Origin: TMP-86 sp039807285
Lineage (GTDB): Bacteria > Pseudomonadota > Gammaproteobacteria > Steroidobacterales > Steroidobacteraceae
Direction of reading: 5' to 3'
Assembly: GCA_044226785.1 (NCBI GenBank)
Contig: JBGAGK010000017.1
Coordinates: 45,478 to 109,477 of the forward strand
Length of the DNA: 64,000 bases
The notes beneath the pieces are model-generated. The model saw only the letters and a program-made list of their open reading frames with translations. It did no database searches and was not told where the DNA came from. The position numbers were made by a program, and so were the translations under genes. Below are positions 26,214 to 33,761 of this stretch, piece after piece (within the stretch, counting starts at the first letter, position 1; the number at the start of each line of letters is the position of its first letter).

Positions 26214-27670
26214 TCCATCTGGCGTTCCTCCTTGGCCTGCCCGCTGCCGGTGCGATCACCCTGGCGATCCGGGGTGCGAAGGGCAACGCCCCCGAGATCA
26301 ATGCGGCATTCAGCCTGGCTACCTTCGTTGCAGCCTGTGTGCTGGTCCTGCGGGTGGTCGGTCAGGGACCGCAGCTGATGTGGCGCGAGCAGTTCTTCAT
26401 CGATCCTTTCAATGTCTTCCTGGTAGCGCTTACCGCCTTCGTCGGGCTCACCACCGCACTGTTCTCCAGGCCCTACATGCGCGTGGAGGAAGCGCACGGA
26501 CGGGTCACGCCTGCGCGCCTGCGGCTCTACCACAGCATGTATCAGATGTTCATGCTGACCATGTTCATCGCACTCACGACCAACAACATGGGGATCCTCT
26601 GGGTGGCCGTGGAGGGTGCGACCCTGTCGACGGTGCTGCTGGTCACGCTCTACCGCACGCCGCAGAGCCTCGAGGCCGGATGGAAGTACTTCATCCTGTG
26701 TGGCGTGGGGATCGCGCAGGCGCTGTTCGGGACGATCCTGCTGTACTTCGCGGCGGAGAAGCTCCTCGGCTCGCAGGGGGTCACGGCGCTGCTGTGGACG
26801 CATCTGAATGCCGTCAAGACGCAGCTCGAACCCCCGGTCCTGGCCCTTGCGTTCGTGTTCCTGCTGGTCGGCTACGGCACCAAGGTGGGTCTGGTGCCAC
26901 TCCACAGCTGGCTTCCGGATGCCCATGCCGAAGGACCGACCCCGATCTCCGCGGTGCTCTCGGGTCTGCTGCTCAACGTGGCGCTCTACGCGGTCGTGCG
27001 CTGCAAGATCCTGGTCGAGGGGTCGCTCCACTCGAGCATTCCCGCGCGCATGCTGATGGCGTTCGGACTGCTGTCGGTGGTGCTTGCATCGTTTCTGCTG
27101 TTCCGCCAGAGGGACATCAAGCGCCTGTTCGCCTATTCCTCGATCGAGCACATGGGATTGGCGACATTCGCGTTCGGCCTGTCGGGCCCGGTGGCGACGT
27201 TTGCAGCGCTCCTGCACATGACGGTGCACTCCCTGACCAAGTCGGCGATTTTCTTCGCGGTCGGCCATGCGGCCCAGAAGGCGGGATCGCAACTCATGGA
27301 TGACATCCGCGGACTCATGACGCTCTCGCCGACCGTGGGCTGGGGACTGATGCTCGGCGCACTCGCGATCCTGGGGCTCCCGCCCTTCGGGGTGTTTGCC
27401 AGCGAGTTCCTGATCCTGACGACGGCCATGCGCGAACAGCCCTGGTCGATCCCGATTCTGGTCATCTCGCTCGGCGTTGCATTCGCGGCGATTTTTGCGC
27501 CGGTCCAGGCGATGGTGTTCGGCGAGACCCAGGCGCGCCGTCTCCCGCACCCACCGGCGCTGCTCCCGGTCTTCATTCATCTGGCGATCGTGCTCCTGCT
27601 CGGGATCTGGATTCCGCCCTATCTTGCCGAGTGGTATGGCGCCGCAGCTCGCTTCATCGGAGGGCCCTGA
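26210..27670 (+). CDS. Hydrogenase-4 subunit F-like proton-translocating subunit (HyfF, NuoN/MrpD family)
   Basis: A protein of 486 aa from the ATG at 26210, inside the hyfE stop; the frame open from 25775 is a hyfE shadow. The antiporter-like core has WVAVEGATLSTVLLVTLYR (Glu), GTKVGLVPLHSWLPDAHAEGPTPISAVLSGLLLN (Lys), DIKRLFAYSSIEHMGLATFA and HSLTKSAIFFAVGHA (Lys). It is the second proton-pumping module of the complex, as HyfF is in hydrogenase-4. Confidence 0.92.
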   Translation: MIHLAFLLGLPAAGAITLAIRGAKGNAPEINAAFSLATFVAACVLVLRVVGQGPQLMWREQFFIDPFNVFLVALTAFVGLTTALFSRPYMRVEEAHGRVTPARLRLYHSMYQMFMLTMFIALTTNNMGILWVAVEGATLSTVLLVTLYRTPQSLEAGWKYFILCGVGIAQALFGTILLYFAAEKLLGSQGVTALLWTHLNAVKTQLEPPVLALAFVFLLVGYGTKVGLVPLHSWLPDAHAEGPTPISAVLSGLLLNVALYAVVRCKILVEGSLHSSIPARMLMAFGLLSVVLASFLLFRQRDIKRLFAYSSIEHMGLATFAFGLSGPVATFAALLHMTVHSLTKSAIFFAVGHAAQKAGSQLMDDIRGLMTLSPTVGWGLMLGALAILGLPPFGVFASEFLILTTAMREQPWSIPILVISLGVAFAAIFAPVQAMVFGETQARRLPHPPALLPVFIHLAIVLLLGIWIPPYLAEWYGAAARFIGGP

Positions 27671-27673
27671 GTC

Positions 27674-29188
27674 ATGCCATTCAGAGGCTGGTGGAGCCGG
27701 GCAAAAGATCTGTCGGGCGTGTCGCATTCGCGCGGCCTCACCGTAACGGCCGAAGAATGGAGCCGCTGTGCGGCAGACGTGGCTGCGGGCGGCGGCCGCC
27801 TGCTCGCGATGTGGGCCTCGGACTGTATCGACGGGCAGGATGAGGGTGCCGGTGCGGATGCTGTCGAAGTCCATGCCGCTTTCATGGCAGATCCTGGCCT
27901 GCTCATCCTCGAACTGCCCGTGCAACGAAACGCTGGGCCCGAGGCGATGCAAGCCGACTACCCGGGCATTGAGAGATTCTTTCCCTGTGCATCGAGGATG
28001 CAGCGGGCGATGGTCGAGATCTCGGGTTTGCGATCCAGCGACCCGGACAGCCGCTCCTGGCTGCGGCACTTGCCCGACGGCCAGGAACTCATCCGCGTTT
28101 CGGGCGAGGGCGTGCATGAGATCGCCGTGGGCCCGGTGCACGCGGGAACCATCGAGCCGGGGCATTTCAGGTTCTCCGTGGTCGGCGAGAAGGTCCTGAG
28201 GCTCGAGGAACACTTCGGCTACACGCACAAGGGCATCGAACGGCGGTTCCTGTCTCTGCCCCTTCTCGAAGGCCATCGCCTGGCGGCGCGGATCGCCGGT
28301 GATTCGACGGTCGCTTATTCATGGGCCTACTGTCAGGCGCTGGAAGCCATGGCCGGCTGCTTGGTGCCGCCCCGTGCGGTCGCCCTGCGTGGCCTGTTCC
28401 TGGAACTCGAACGCATCGCCAATCACCTGGGCGATGTGGGGGCGCTGGGCAATGATGCGGGATTTGCCTTCGGGCTCACGCAATTCTCGCGGCTCAAGGA
28501 AGACTTGCTGCGCACGGTCAGGCAGGCCTTCGGACAACGTTACCTGCTCGATGCGGTGGTGCCGGGGGGTACGCAGGTCGACATCGCGGCAGAACAGGTG
28601 AGCCGTCTTGCCTCACGCGTTGAAGCCATACGAAGCGAAACGGCGGAACTGCGGGCCATCCATGATGACCACTCCGGAGTCCGGAACCGTTTCAGCGATG
28701 CGGGGATCCTGAGGCCACAGCTCGCCCTTCAACTCGGAGTTGTCGGGCTGGTGGCCCGTGCGAGCGGACAGGCGCTGGATGTACGGATCGACTTTCCCGT
28801 TGCACCCTACGACAAGCTCGCGCCGCGCAAGGTCGTACGGCAGAACGGTGATGTGGCGGCCCGCGTCGAAGTCCGCTTCGAGGAGATCGCCGAGTCCTGC
28901 CGGCTGGTGCAGAGGCTGCTGGAATCCCTGCCACCGGGTGCGCATCGGGTTCCGGTCGGGATTCCGACCGAGGGCTCTTTCGCCACGGGTCTTCTGGAGG
29001 GCTGGCGCGGTCCCGTGTTCATCGCCCTCGAAGCCGGGGCGGGTGGCAGCATCCGCCGCTGCCACCCTCACGACCCTTCCTGGCAGAACTGGCCGGCGCT
29101 CGAACACGCAATCCTCGGCAACATCGTCGCCGACTTCCCGCTGATCAACAAATCATTCAATCTGGTGTATTGCGGGGTGGATCTGTGA
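27674..29188 (+). CDS. Hydrogenase-4 large-subunit homologue (HyfG-like, NuoCD fusion) lacking NiFe ligands
   Basis: A protein of 504 aa: an N-terminal NuoC-like domain (about 1-125) fused to a NuoD/large-subunit domain. The domain shows GPVHAGTIEPGHFRF, LEEHFGYTHKGIERRF and LELERIANHLGDVGALGND. In NiFe hydrogenases the L1 motif is RxCGxCxxxH; here the aligned residues 206-215 are RIAGDSTVAY, with both Cys replaced. The C-terminal DPCxxC is replaced by NKSFNLVYCGVDL. The protein therefore cannot hold a standard NiFe centre. This matches the Ehr group of complexes of unknown reaction. It is followed 34 nt later by hyfI. Confidence 0.9.
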   Translation: MPFRGWWSRAKDLSGVSHSRGLTVTAEEWSRCAADVAAGGGRLLAMWASDCIDGQDEGAGADAVEVHAAFMADPGLLILELPVQRNAGPEAMQADYPGIERFFPCASRMQRAMVEISGLRSSDPDSRSWLRHLPDGQELIRVSGEGVHEIAVGPVHAGTIEPGHFRFSVVGEKVLRLEEHFGYTHKGIERRFLSLPLLEGHRLAARIAGDSTVAYSWAYCQALEAMAGCLVPPRAVALRGLFLELERIANHLGDVGALGNDAGFAFGLTQFSRLKEDLLRTVRQAFGQRYLLDAVVPGGTQVDIAAEQVSRLASRVEAIRSETAELRAIHDDHSGVRNRFSDAGILRPQLALQLGVVGLVARASGQALDVRIDFPVAPYDKLAPRKVVRQNGDVAARVEVRFEEIAESCRLVQRLLESLPPGAHRVPVGIPTEGSFATGLLEGWRGPVFIALEAGAGGSIRRCHPHDPSWQNWPALEHAILGNIVADFPLINKSFNLVYCGVDL

Positions 29189-29222
29189 ACGGATTGCTGC
29201 GCTCACGGCGAGGTCCGCAGTC

Positions 29223-29777
29223 ATGCTGAGAACGCTGCGCAAGATCTGCACAGTCGGGTTGGTGTCCGAAGTCACGCCGCGACCCGAAGATCTGGTCCGT
29301 GCCCGAAGCGCTCTCGATGAGAAGATCCGCTCCGTCCTCGGACGAGCCCTGTGCATCCGGCACGTCGATGCCGGGTCATGCAACGGTTGCGAGCTCGAGA
29401 TCCAGGCGCTCAACAATCCGTACTACAACCTCGAAGGCATGGGCATCCGCTTCGTGGCCAGTCCCCGGCATGCCGACTTGCTGCTGGTGACCGGTCCCGT
29501 GTCCGCGAACATGGAGGCTCCGCTCCGACGGGTCTACGAGGCAACCCCGGAACCCAAAATGGTCGTGGCGCTCGGGGACTGCGGCTGCACCGGGGGAATC
29601 TTCGGCGAGCGCGGCCCGAGTCGCGGCAGGGTTTCCAACATACTCCCGGTGGATCTGGCGATACCGGGATGTCCGCCCGACCCGGTGACCATCATCCAGG
29701 GCATCCTGTCGGTGATAAGCTCCCGGAGTCCGGCAGCCGCCGCGAAAGGCGGGTCCGCGCCGGATCAGCCCGGTTGA
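29223..29777 (+). CDS. Hydrogenase-4 small-subunit homologue (HyfI-like, NuoB family)
   Basis: A protein of 184 aa. The N2-type [4Fe-4S] ligands are conserved: GSCNGCELEIQALNNPYYN (C53, C56), GDCGCTGG (C120) and IPGCPPDP (C150). It should pair with the HyfG-like protein at the interface where complex I binds quinone or a hydrogenase binds NiFe. With the ligands kept here but lost in the large subunit, electron transfer is still likely while hydrogen chemistry is not. No HyfA or HyfH ferredoxin gene is found in the operon. Confidence 0.93.
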   Translation: MLRTLRKICTVGLVSEVTPRPEDLVRARSALDEKIRSVLGRALCIRHVDAGSCNGCELEIQALNNPYYNLEGMGIRFVASPRHADLLLVTGPVSANMEAPLRRVYEATPEPKMVVALGDCGCTGGIFGERGPSRGRVSNILPVDLAIPGCPPDPVTIIQGILSVISSRSPAAAAKGGSAPDQPG

Positions 29778-29788
29778 AGGGGATTGCC

Positions 29789-30172
29789 ATGCGACGACTC
29801 ATCAGCTCCGGGTCTTCCTTCGAGCAGGACATCGGCTACTCCCGTGCCGTGGTCCAGGGCGACTGGGTGTTCGTGTCCGGCACCACGGGCTTCGACTACT
29901 CCACCATGACCATTGCCGACGGAATCCTGGAACAGACCGGGCAATGCCTGAAAAACATCCAGGCGGCCCTGAAAGAGGCGGACGCGACGTTCGAGGATGT
30001 GGTCCGTGTGACCTACCTGCTGCCTGAGGCCGGGCAGTTCCAGCAGTGCTGGCCCATCCTGCGACAGTATTTCGGCAAGGTCCGGCCTGCCGCAACGATG
30101 ATCTGTGCAAAGCTCCTGGATCCGCGGATGCTCATCGAGATCGAGGTGACTGCCCTCAAACGGGCCGGTTGA
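29789..30172 (+). CDS. RidA family protein (YjgF/YER057c/UK114)
   Basis: A protein of 127 aa from the ATG at 29789, preceded by GAAGGGGA; it starts 11 nt after hyfI and is probably on the same mRNA. The trimeric RidA fold is indicated by GYSRAVVQGDWVFVSGTTGFD, QTGQCLKNIQAALKEADATFEDVVRVTYLL and KVRPAATMICAKLLDPRMLIEIEVTA. The usual catalytic Arg position, in the RPA segment, is present. RidA proteins hydrolyse reactive enamines/imines; why one follows an Ehr operon is not known. Confidence 0.9.
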   Translation: MRRLISSGSSFEQDIGYSRAVVQGDWVFVSGTTGFDYSTMTIADGILEQTGQCLKNIQAALKEADATFEDVVRVTYLLPEAGQFQQCWPILRQYFGKVRPAATMICAKLLDPRMLIEIEVTALKRAG

Positions 30173-30181
30173 CTGCACCCC

Positions 30182-31042
30182 TCAGGGCAGGGGAATGAAT
30201 TCCTGGTCGTCCCGGTCCGGCAGCTTGAATTTCCCGGCCCGCCAGTCCGCCTTGGCCGCTTCGATCCGCTCGCGCGAGGAGGCCACGAAGTTCCACTCGA
30301 TGAACCGCGGGCCCACGGGCTCGCCGCCCAGGCCCATGAGCGTGGCCGCCGAAACGGCCGTGACGATGGCATCGGCACCGGGCTCGAAGACCAGCATCTG
30401 GCCTGCTTCATGGATGCGGCCGGCCACTTCGATGCGACCGGACGCGACATACAGTGCCCGCTCCCGGTAGGCGATGGGCATCTGCACCGTCGCGCCGGCC
30501 TGCAGTTCCCAGTGCACATAGAACAGGGGTGAGTGGATGCTCACGGTCGAGCGCATCCCGAAGGCATCGCCGGCCAGCAGCCGCATCCAGATCCCGCGTT
30601 CCTGCACCGTCACCAGTTCGTCGGCACCGTAATGCGTGAAGGCGGGGTCGGTGTGTTCGAACTCGAGCGGCAGGGCGACCCAGGCCTGAATGCCGTGCAG
30701 ATCATCGCCCTGGGCTCGCGCCTTCTCGAACCGCTCGGAGTGGGTGATGCCGCGCCCCGCCGTCATCCAGTTGATCTCACCTGGCCGGATCGGCTGTTCG
30801 AAGGCCAGGGAGTCCCGATGCATGATTTCCCCGCTGTACAGGTAGGTCACCGTGGACAGGCCGATGTGCGGGTGGGGACGGACGTCGGTACTGGCAGGAA
30901 TCCCGGCCGGCAGGTGAATCGGGCCCAGATGGTCGAAAAAGATGAACGGGCCGACCATGTGCGCCCCGGGGGCCGGCAGGACCCGGCCGACCTGGAACCC
31001 GCCCAGATCGCGCCGCCGCTGCTCGATGACGGCTTTCAGCAT
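30182..31042 (-). CDS. Pirin family protein
   Basis: A protein of 286 aa from the ATG at 31042; the frame open to 31195 lacks family similarity. The N-terminal cupin has the metal-binding set RPHPHIGLSTVTYLYSGEIMHRDS and GEINWMTAGRGITHSE (three His and Glu), as in YhhW/pirin quercetinase-like proteins; a second cupin and the C-terminal pirin domain (PVGPRFIEWNFVASSRERIEAAKADWRAGKF) follow. Bacterial pirins can have quercetin 2,3-dioxygenase activity or act as redox sensors. It is divergent from the cytochrome c gene. Confidence 0.93.
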   Translation of the reverse strand: MLKAVIEQRRRDLGGFQVGRVLPAPGAHMVGPFIFFDHLGPIHLPAGIPASTDVRPHPHIGLSTVTYLYSGEIMHRDSLAFEQPIRPGEINWMTAGRGITHSERFEKARAQGDDLHGIQAWVALPLEFEHTDPAFTHYGADELVTVQERGIWMRLLAGDAFGMRSTVSIHSPLFYVHWELQAGATVQMPIAYRERALYVASGRIEVAGRIHEAGQMLVFEPGADAIVTAVSAATLMGLGGEPVGPRFIEWNFVASSRERIEAAKADWRAGKFKLPDRDDQEFIPLP

Positions 31043-31194
31043 GAAAATGGCTCGCAGATGGCTCTCCAGACACCTTATACAGCATGTTGGGGGCGGATTC
31101 GCCGGTCGTCCGGTGAACCTTCCGGTTGCAAGACCTTGCTCCGGCCCTTTAACATCGCTGCCGCCCTGGTGGTCAACGGGCATCGGAGAGTTCA

Positions 31195-31821
31195 ATGCAA
31201 TTCGGAGTGATTCGCGGCACGCTGTGCGCCGCTGCTGCCCTGTTGTGTCTTTCGACGGTTTCCCATGCCGCGCAAGGCGATGCCGCCAGCGGAAAGAAGA
31301 AGTTCTACACCTGCCTGGGGTGCCACGGCATCGAGGGCTACAACAACGTCTATCCCACGTACAACGTGCCGCGCACGCTCCACCAGAATGCCGCGTACAT
31401 CATTGCCGCACTGAACGAGTACAAGGCCGGCGAACGACCGCACGGCACCATGCACGCACAAGCCTCCTCGCTGAGCGACCAGGACATCGCCGACATCGCC
31501 GCTTATCTGCAAAGCGGCGAAGCCGTCAAGCCGACCACGGATGTCGTGGGCACCACGCCGCCACAGGCGGCCACCTGCGTGGCGTGTCATGGCACGAACG
31601 GAACCGGTGTGGATGCGCCGATGGATCCGAAGCCCCCGATCCTGGCGGGGCAGCACTACGACTACCTGCTGCAGGCCATCGACTCCTATCGGCTGGGCCG
31701 GCGCAAGAATGCAGTGATGAACGGCATGGCCGCGACGCTCAAGAGCGAGGCGGAGGTGAAGGCCATTGCGCACTTTTTCGCCAGCCAGAAATCCCCGCTG
31801 TCGGTGGTGCCGCGCCCTTAG
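31195..31821 (+). CDS. Periplasmic dihaem cytochrome c (c4/c553-like)
   Basis: A protein of 208 aa with a signal peptide (LCAAAALLCLSTVSHAAQG). Two class I haem sites are seen: CLGCH near residue 40 and CVACH near 128, each followed by a candidate Met ligand (GTMHAQ; VMNGMAA). The two homologous halves match cytochrome c4-type electron carriers that feed terminal oxidases or reductases in the periplasm. No partner oxidase gene is adjacent. Confidence 0.93.
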   Translation: MQFGVIRGTLCAAAALLCLSTVSHAAQGDAASGKKKFYTCLGCHGIEGYNNVYPTYNVPRTLHQNAAYIIAALNEYKAGERPHGTMHAQASSLSDQDIADIAAYLQSGEAVKPTTDVVGTTPPQAATCVACHGTNGTGVDAPMDPKPPILAGQHYDYLLQAIDSYRLGRRKNAVMNGMAATLKSEAEVKAIAHFFASQKSPLSVVPRP

Positions 31822-32077
31822 TCGAAGCCGCCTCTCGAGTCGGCTGCGCCGCTTGCGCGGTCGATTCCTGTCGGGCCATCTTTCCAGCGGGCTGTGAAGC
31901 CCGCCTTCCCCGTTTGAGCACGTGAGTGCAGGCCACGGTGCTTGCAATGCAGGGCATTGCGGGCGGTGGCGAATTTGCCAGGATGGGGAGTAGCATCCAT
32001 GCAAGGAGTGGCGGAATGTCATGCGGAGAGGACGCCCCCTGTCGCCAAGTCAAACACGGTAGTTGCGGAAGGAGCCG
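31822..32077. other. Intergenic stretch, no gene recognised
   Basis: There is no credible ORF here on either strand. It contains a GCGGGCTGTGAAGCCCGC hairpin (around 31889-31906) followed by a few pyrimidines, which might end the cytochrome transcript. No integrase gene or remnant could be recognised, although an integron cassette array starts just downstream. Confidence 0.4.
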
Positions 32078-32140
32078 ATGTTTATCCGCCGTTTTCGTAC
32101 AGAAGAATCGCGACACTTTGGTCGCCTAATTGATAGTTAG
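32078..32140 (+). CDS. Short 20-codon ORF with strong ribosome-binding site ending in the first integron core site
   Basis: ATG at 32078 is preceded by GGAAGGAG four bases upstream and encodes MFIRRFRTEESRHFGRLIDS, then TAG inside the GTTAGAC core site. The peptide resembles the first residues of GNAT acetyltransferases, so it may be a gene cut by cassette insertion. It may instead be a leader ORF placed like ORF-11 at attI1 of class 1 integrons. It could also be chance; the ribosome site is the main support. Confidence 0.3.
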   Translation: MFIRRFRTEESRHFGRLIDS

Positions 32141-32142
32141 AC
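32136..32142 (+). other. Integron core site (GTTAGAC), left boundary of the cassette array
   Basis: GTTAGAC fits the GTTRRRY recombination core. No clear partner RYYYAAC or full attC stem can be drawn to its left (only GCGAC...GTCGC nearby), so it may be an attI remnant or a secondary insertion site. Cassette 1 would begin at 32137. Confidence 0.4.
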
Positions 32143-32162
32143 CGCACACAAGCACTCTCATC

Positions 32163-32186
32163 ACATGTCAAAAATACTTGACATGT
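32163..32186. promoter_or_regulatory. Operator/promoter of the cassette 1 membrane protein-XRE pair
   Basis: A perfect 9-bp inverted repeat, ACATGTCAA (32163-32171) and TTGACATGT (32178-32186), encloses a consensus -35 TTGACA at 32178. A weak -10 (TAGGCT, 32201) follows at 17 bp. Another TTGACA is at 32225. The repeat overlapping the -35 is where the downstream XRE protein would repress its own promoter. Confidence 0.5.
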
Positions 32187-32259
32187 TGTCACGGGACTCT
32201 TAGGCTCCGAAACGTAATGTTTTTTTGACATTGCGTATCCTTCGCATCGGAGCCTGCTC

Positions 32260-32688
32260 GTGAATCTAACCTTCCGCGAAAAGAGCCTCTGGCTCTTGTT
32301 TGTCAGCCTCACCCTGGTCTTTGGGCTGTACTTTGCTTCTGCCCTTCCAGCGCAAGTTGCAGACATCGCACCGACGAATGTCATGACATTCGTCGGCATG
32401 CTGATCCTGCTCATCGCTATTCAGATCGTTGGCCACATTGTTTTGGCAATCTCCAGCCGTCGTGAACTTGCAAGTCGGGTGCAAAAAGATGAAAGAGATA
32501 CCCTGATCAGCCTCAAAAGCACGCGCCTTGCTTCTTGCATCCTTGTCGCTGGCGTCTTCTGTTCCATCTGGACGGCTTTGCTCGTGCCAGGCAATTTCGC
32601 TTTTGTCCACGTGCTTCTCGCTTTCTGGGTTCTCGCGCAAGGCGCTGAAATTCTGTCCCAGCTCATCCTGTATCGCCGGGGTGTCTAA
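32260..32688 (+). CDS. DUF2178-like membrane protein in an integron cassette
   Basis: A protein of 142 aa beginning at GTG 32260, with GGAG at 32249-32252. Four hydrophobic helices in two pairs are separated by a charged loop (ISSRRELASRVQKDERDTLISLKSTRLA), the arrangement seen in DUF2178/DUF3169-like proteins that sit beside small XRE regulators. Base composition is less GC-rich than the core genes, consistent with transfer. The stop overlaps the XRE start (TAATG). Function unknown. Confidence 0.75.
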   Translation: MNLTFREKSLWLLFVSLTLVFGLYFASALPAQVADIAPTNVMTFVGMLILLIAIQIVGHIVLAISSRRELASRVQKDERDTLISLKSTRLASCILVAGVFCSIWTALLVPGNFAFVHVLLAFWVLAQGAEILSQLILYRRGV

Positions 32689-32915
32689 TGGGAAAAGGAA
32701 TTCGAAAAATCAGCAATAACGTACGCGAGCTCCGACAAGCAAATGGCGGCATCACCCAGCAGGAGCTAGCTGAAATGGTGGGCATAACGCGGCAAACCGT
32801 CATTGCTATTGAGGCCAGCAAGTACTCTCCTTCGCTGGAGGTGGCGTTCATGATCGCTAACGCGCTCGGCGCAAAAATCGATGATGTCTTTTTCTTCGCC
32901 GGCAGTGCGGTCTAA
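32688..32915 (+). CDS. Small XRE-family (Cro/CI-like) regulator in an integron cassette
   Basis: A protein of 75 aa that is essentially one HTH_3 domain: NNVRELRQANGGITQQELAEMVGITRQTVIAIEASKYSPSLEVAFMIANALGAKIDDVFFF. This short YgzD/XRE type commonly regulates itself and an adjacent membrane-protein gene. Its stop codon (GTC TAA) lies within the 5' core of attC1, the usual compact cassette arrangement. Confidence 0.93.
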   Translation: MGKGIRKISNNVRELRQANGGITQQELAEMVGITRQTVIAIEASKYSPSLEVAFMIANALGAKIDDVFFFAGSAV

Positions 32916-32967
32916 CATCATTCAAGCCGAAGCCGCTTCGCGGCTCGGCTTGATTCAGGCGTTAGGC
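32910..32967 (+). repeat. Integron attC recombination site 1
   Basis: This 58-bp site begins GTCTAAC (RYYYAAC) and ends GTTAGGC (GTTRRRY). Inside, AAGCCG-A-AGCCGC pairs with GCGGCT-CGGCTT around a TTC loop, leaving a single extrahelical A, the feature IntI uses to choose the bottom strand. It closely resembles attC sites of Xanthomonas/Pseudomonas/Vibrio cassettes. Confidence 0.9.
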
Positions 32968-33000
32968 CGCACGCTGGCCAAATCGGGCTGCTTGACGGCA

Positions 33001-33016
33001 GTATCCATGTAGATAC
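33001..33016. promoter_or_regulatory. Inverted repeat before the HigBA-type operon
   Basis: GTATC-CATGTA-GATAC lies 9 nt before the toxin GTG start at 33026. Toxin-antitoxin operons of this type are usually repressed by the antitoxin at such a site. Confidence 0.4.
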
Positions 33017-33025
33017 AATGGCCGC

Positions 33026-33328
33026 GTGTTCACCGTCCGGCTCACCGCAGAGTTCGAAGCATGGCTCGACGGCTTGCAAGACAAGAAGGCTCAGGTCCGC
33101 GTTGCCGCGCGCCTTCGGCTGGCCGAAGCCGGCAACCTCGGTGACTGGAAGTCCATTGCTGGCGCGATCTCCGAGATGCGAGTGAACTTCGGGCCGGGCT
33201 ATCGCCTTTACTTCACGCGGCGAGGCCGCATCCTGATCGTCATGCTCAATGGCGGTGACAAGTCGACCCAGGCCAAAGACATCAAGCGAGCAAGGCAAAT
33301 CCTGCAGGAACTGGAGTCTGATCTATGA
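33026..33328 (+). CDS. HigB/RelE-superfamily addiction-module toxin
   Basis: A protein of 100 aa from the GTG at 33026. The family signature is clear: FTVRLTAEFEAWLDGLQDKKAQVRVAARLRLAEAGNLGDWKSIAGAISEMRVNFGPGYRLYFTRRGRILIVMLNGGDKSTQAKDIKRA (phage-Gp49/HigB type). Such toxins are ribosome-dependent mRNA interferases. The gene precedes its antitoxin and overlaps it by 4 nt, the inverted HigBA order. Both sit in integron cassette 2 and would stabilise the array. Confidence 0.92.
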   Translation: MFTVRLTAEFEAWLDGLQDKKAQVRVAARLRLAEAGNLGDWKSIAGAISEMRVNFGPGYRLYFTRRGRILIVMLNGGDKSTQAKDIKRARQILQELESDL

Positions 33329-33636
33329 GCAAGGTGAAACCCAAACCCAAACTTGTGCCCTTCGATGCAGCGAAGTACCTGACCGACGATGAGGCGGTCG
33401 CGGAGTATATGAACGCCGTGCTGGAAGCCGAGGACCCCGATCTCTTGCTCCTTGCGCTTGGCGATGTCGCGCGAGCCCGGGGTATGGCCCAAGTAGCGAA
33501 GGATACCGGTCTAGGTCGCGAGAGCCTGTACAAGGCGCTGGCTCCTGGGGCGAAGCCGCGCTTCGACACGGTGTTGAAGGTCGCGCGCGCACTTGGGGTA
33601 CGCCTCACAGCTCATCCTGTCGAGCATACGTCGTAG
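33325..33636 (+). CDS. HigA-type addiction-module antitoxin
   Basis: A protein of 103 aa with the probable antidote pattern: FDAAKYLTDDEAVAEYMNAVLEAEDPDLLLLALGDVARARGMAQVAKDTGLGRESLYKALAPGAKPRFDTVLKVARALGVRL. The N-terminal part should wrap the toxin; the C-terminal helix-turn-helix binds the promoter repeat. It is coupled to the toxin gene by a 4-nt overlap. attC2 starts 7 nt after its stop. Confidence 0.93.
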   Translation: MSKVKPKPKLVPFDAAKYLTDDEAVAEYMNAVLEAEDPDLLLLALGDVARARGMAQVAKDTGLGRESLYKALAPGAKPRFDTVLKVARALGVRLTAHPVEHTS

Positions 33637-33642
33637 CGTGCG

Positions 33643-33720
33643 GCTCAACCCGTCGTTTCACCTGACGTTCTACAGCCGGCTTCGCCGTCTGTAGTCCGCA
33701 GGCGAACTCAAACGTTACGC
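33643..33720 (+). repeat. Integron attC recombination site 2
   Basis: This 78-bp site begins GCTCAAC (fits RYYYAAC) and ends GTTACGC, with one mismatch to GTTRRRY. The centre folds as CTACAG-C-CGGC / GCCG-T-CTGTAG around a short loop. It closes the HigBA cassette (32962-33714, 753 bp). Confidence 0.78.
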
Positions 33721-33761
33721 AGAAGGGGTTTGCGGGCCAGGACCGGCAGTCACAGCGAGAG

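Noticed and set aside
23310..28276. Long minus-strand frames opposite the hyf-like operon, rich in Arg/Gln/Glu/His
   Set aside because: They are antisense of membrane-protein codons; the plus strand carries the conserved Glu/Lys transmembrane motifs.
27674..29188. Calling the six-gene operon a functional hydrogenase-4 / formate hydrogenlyase
   Set aside because: The NiFe-coordinating cysteines are missing from both motifs, and there is no formate dehydrogenase, ferredoxin subunit or maturation gene nearby.
30182..31042. Quercetin dioxygenase as a firm function for the pirin gene
   Set aside because: The fold and metal ligands are clear, but only some pirins have this activity, so the name was kept at family level.
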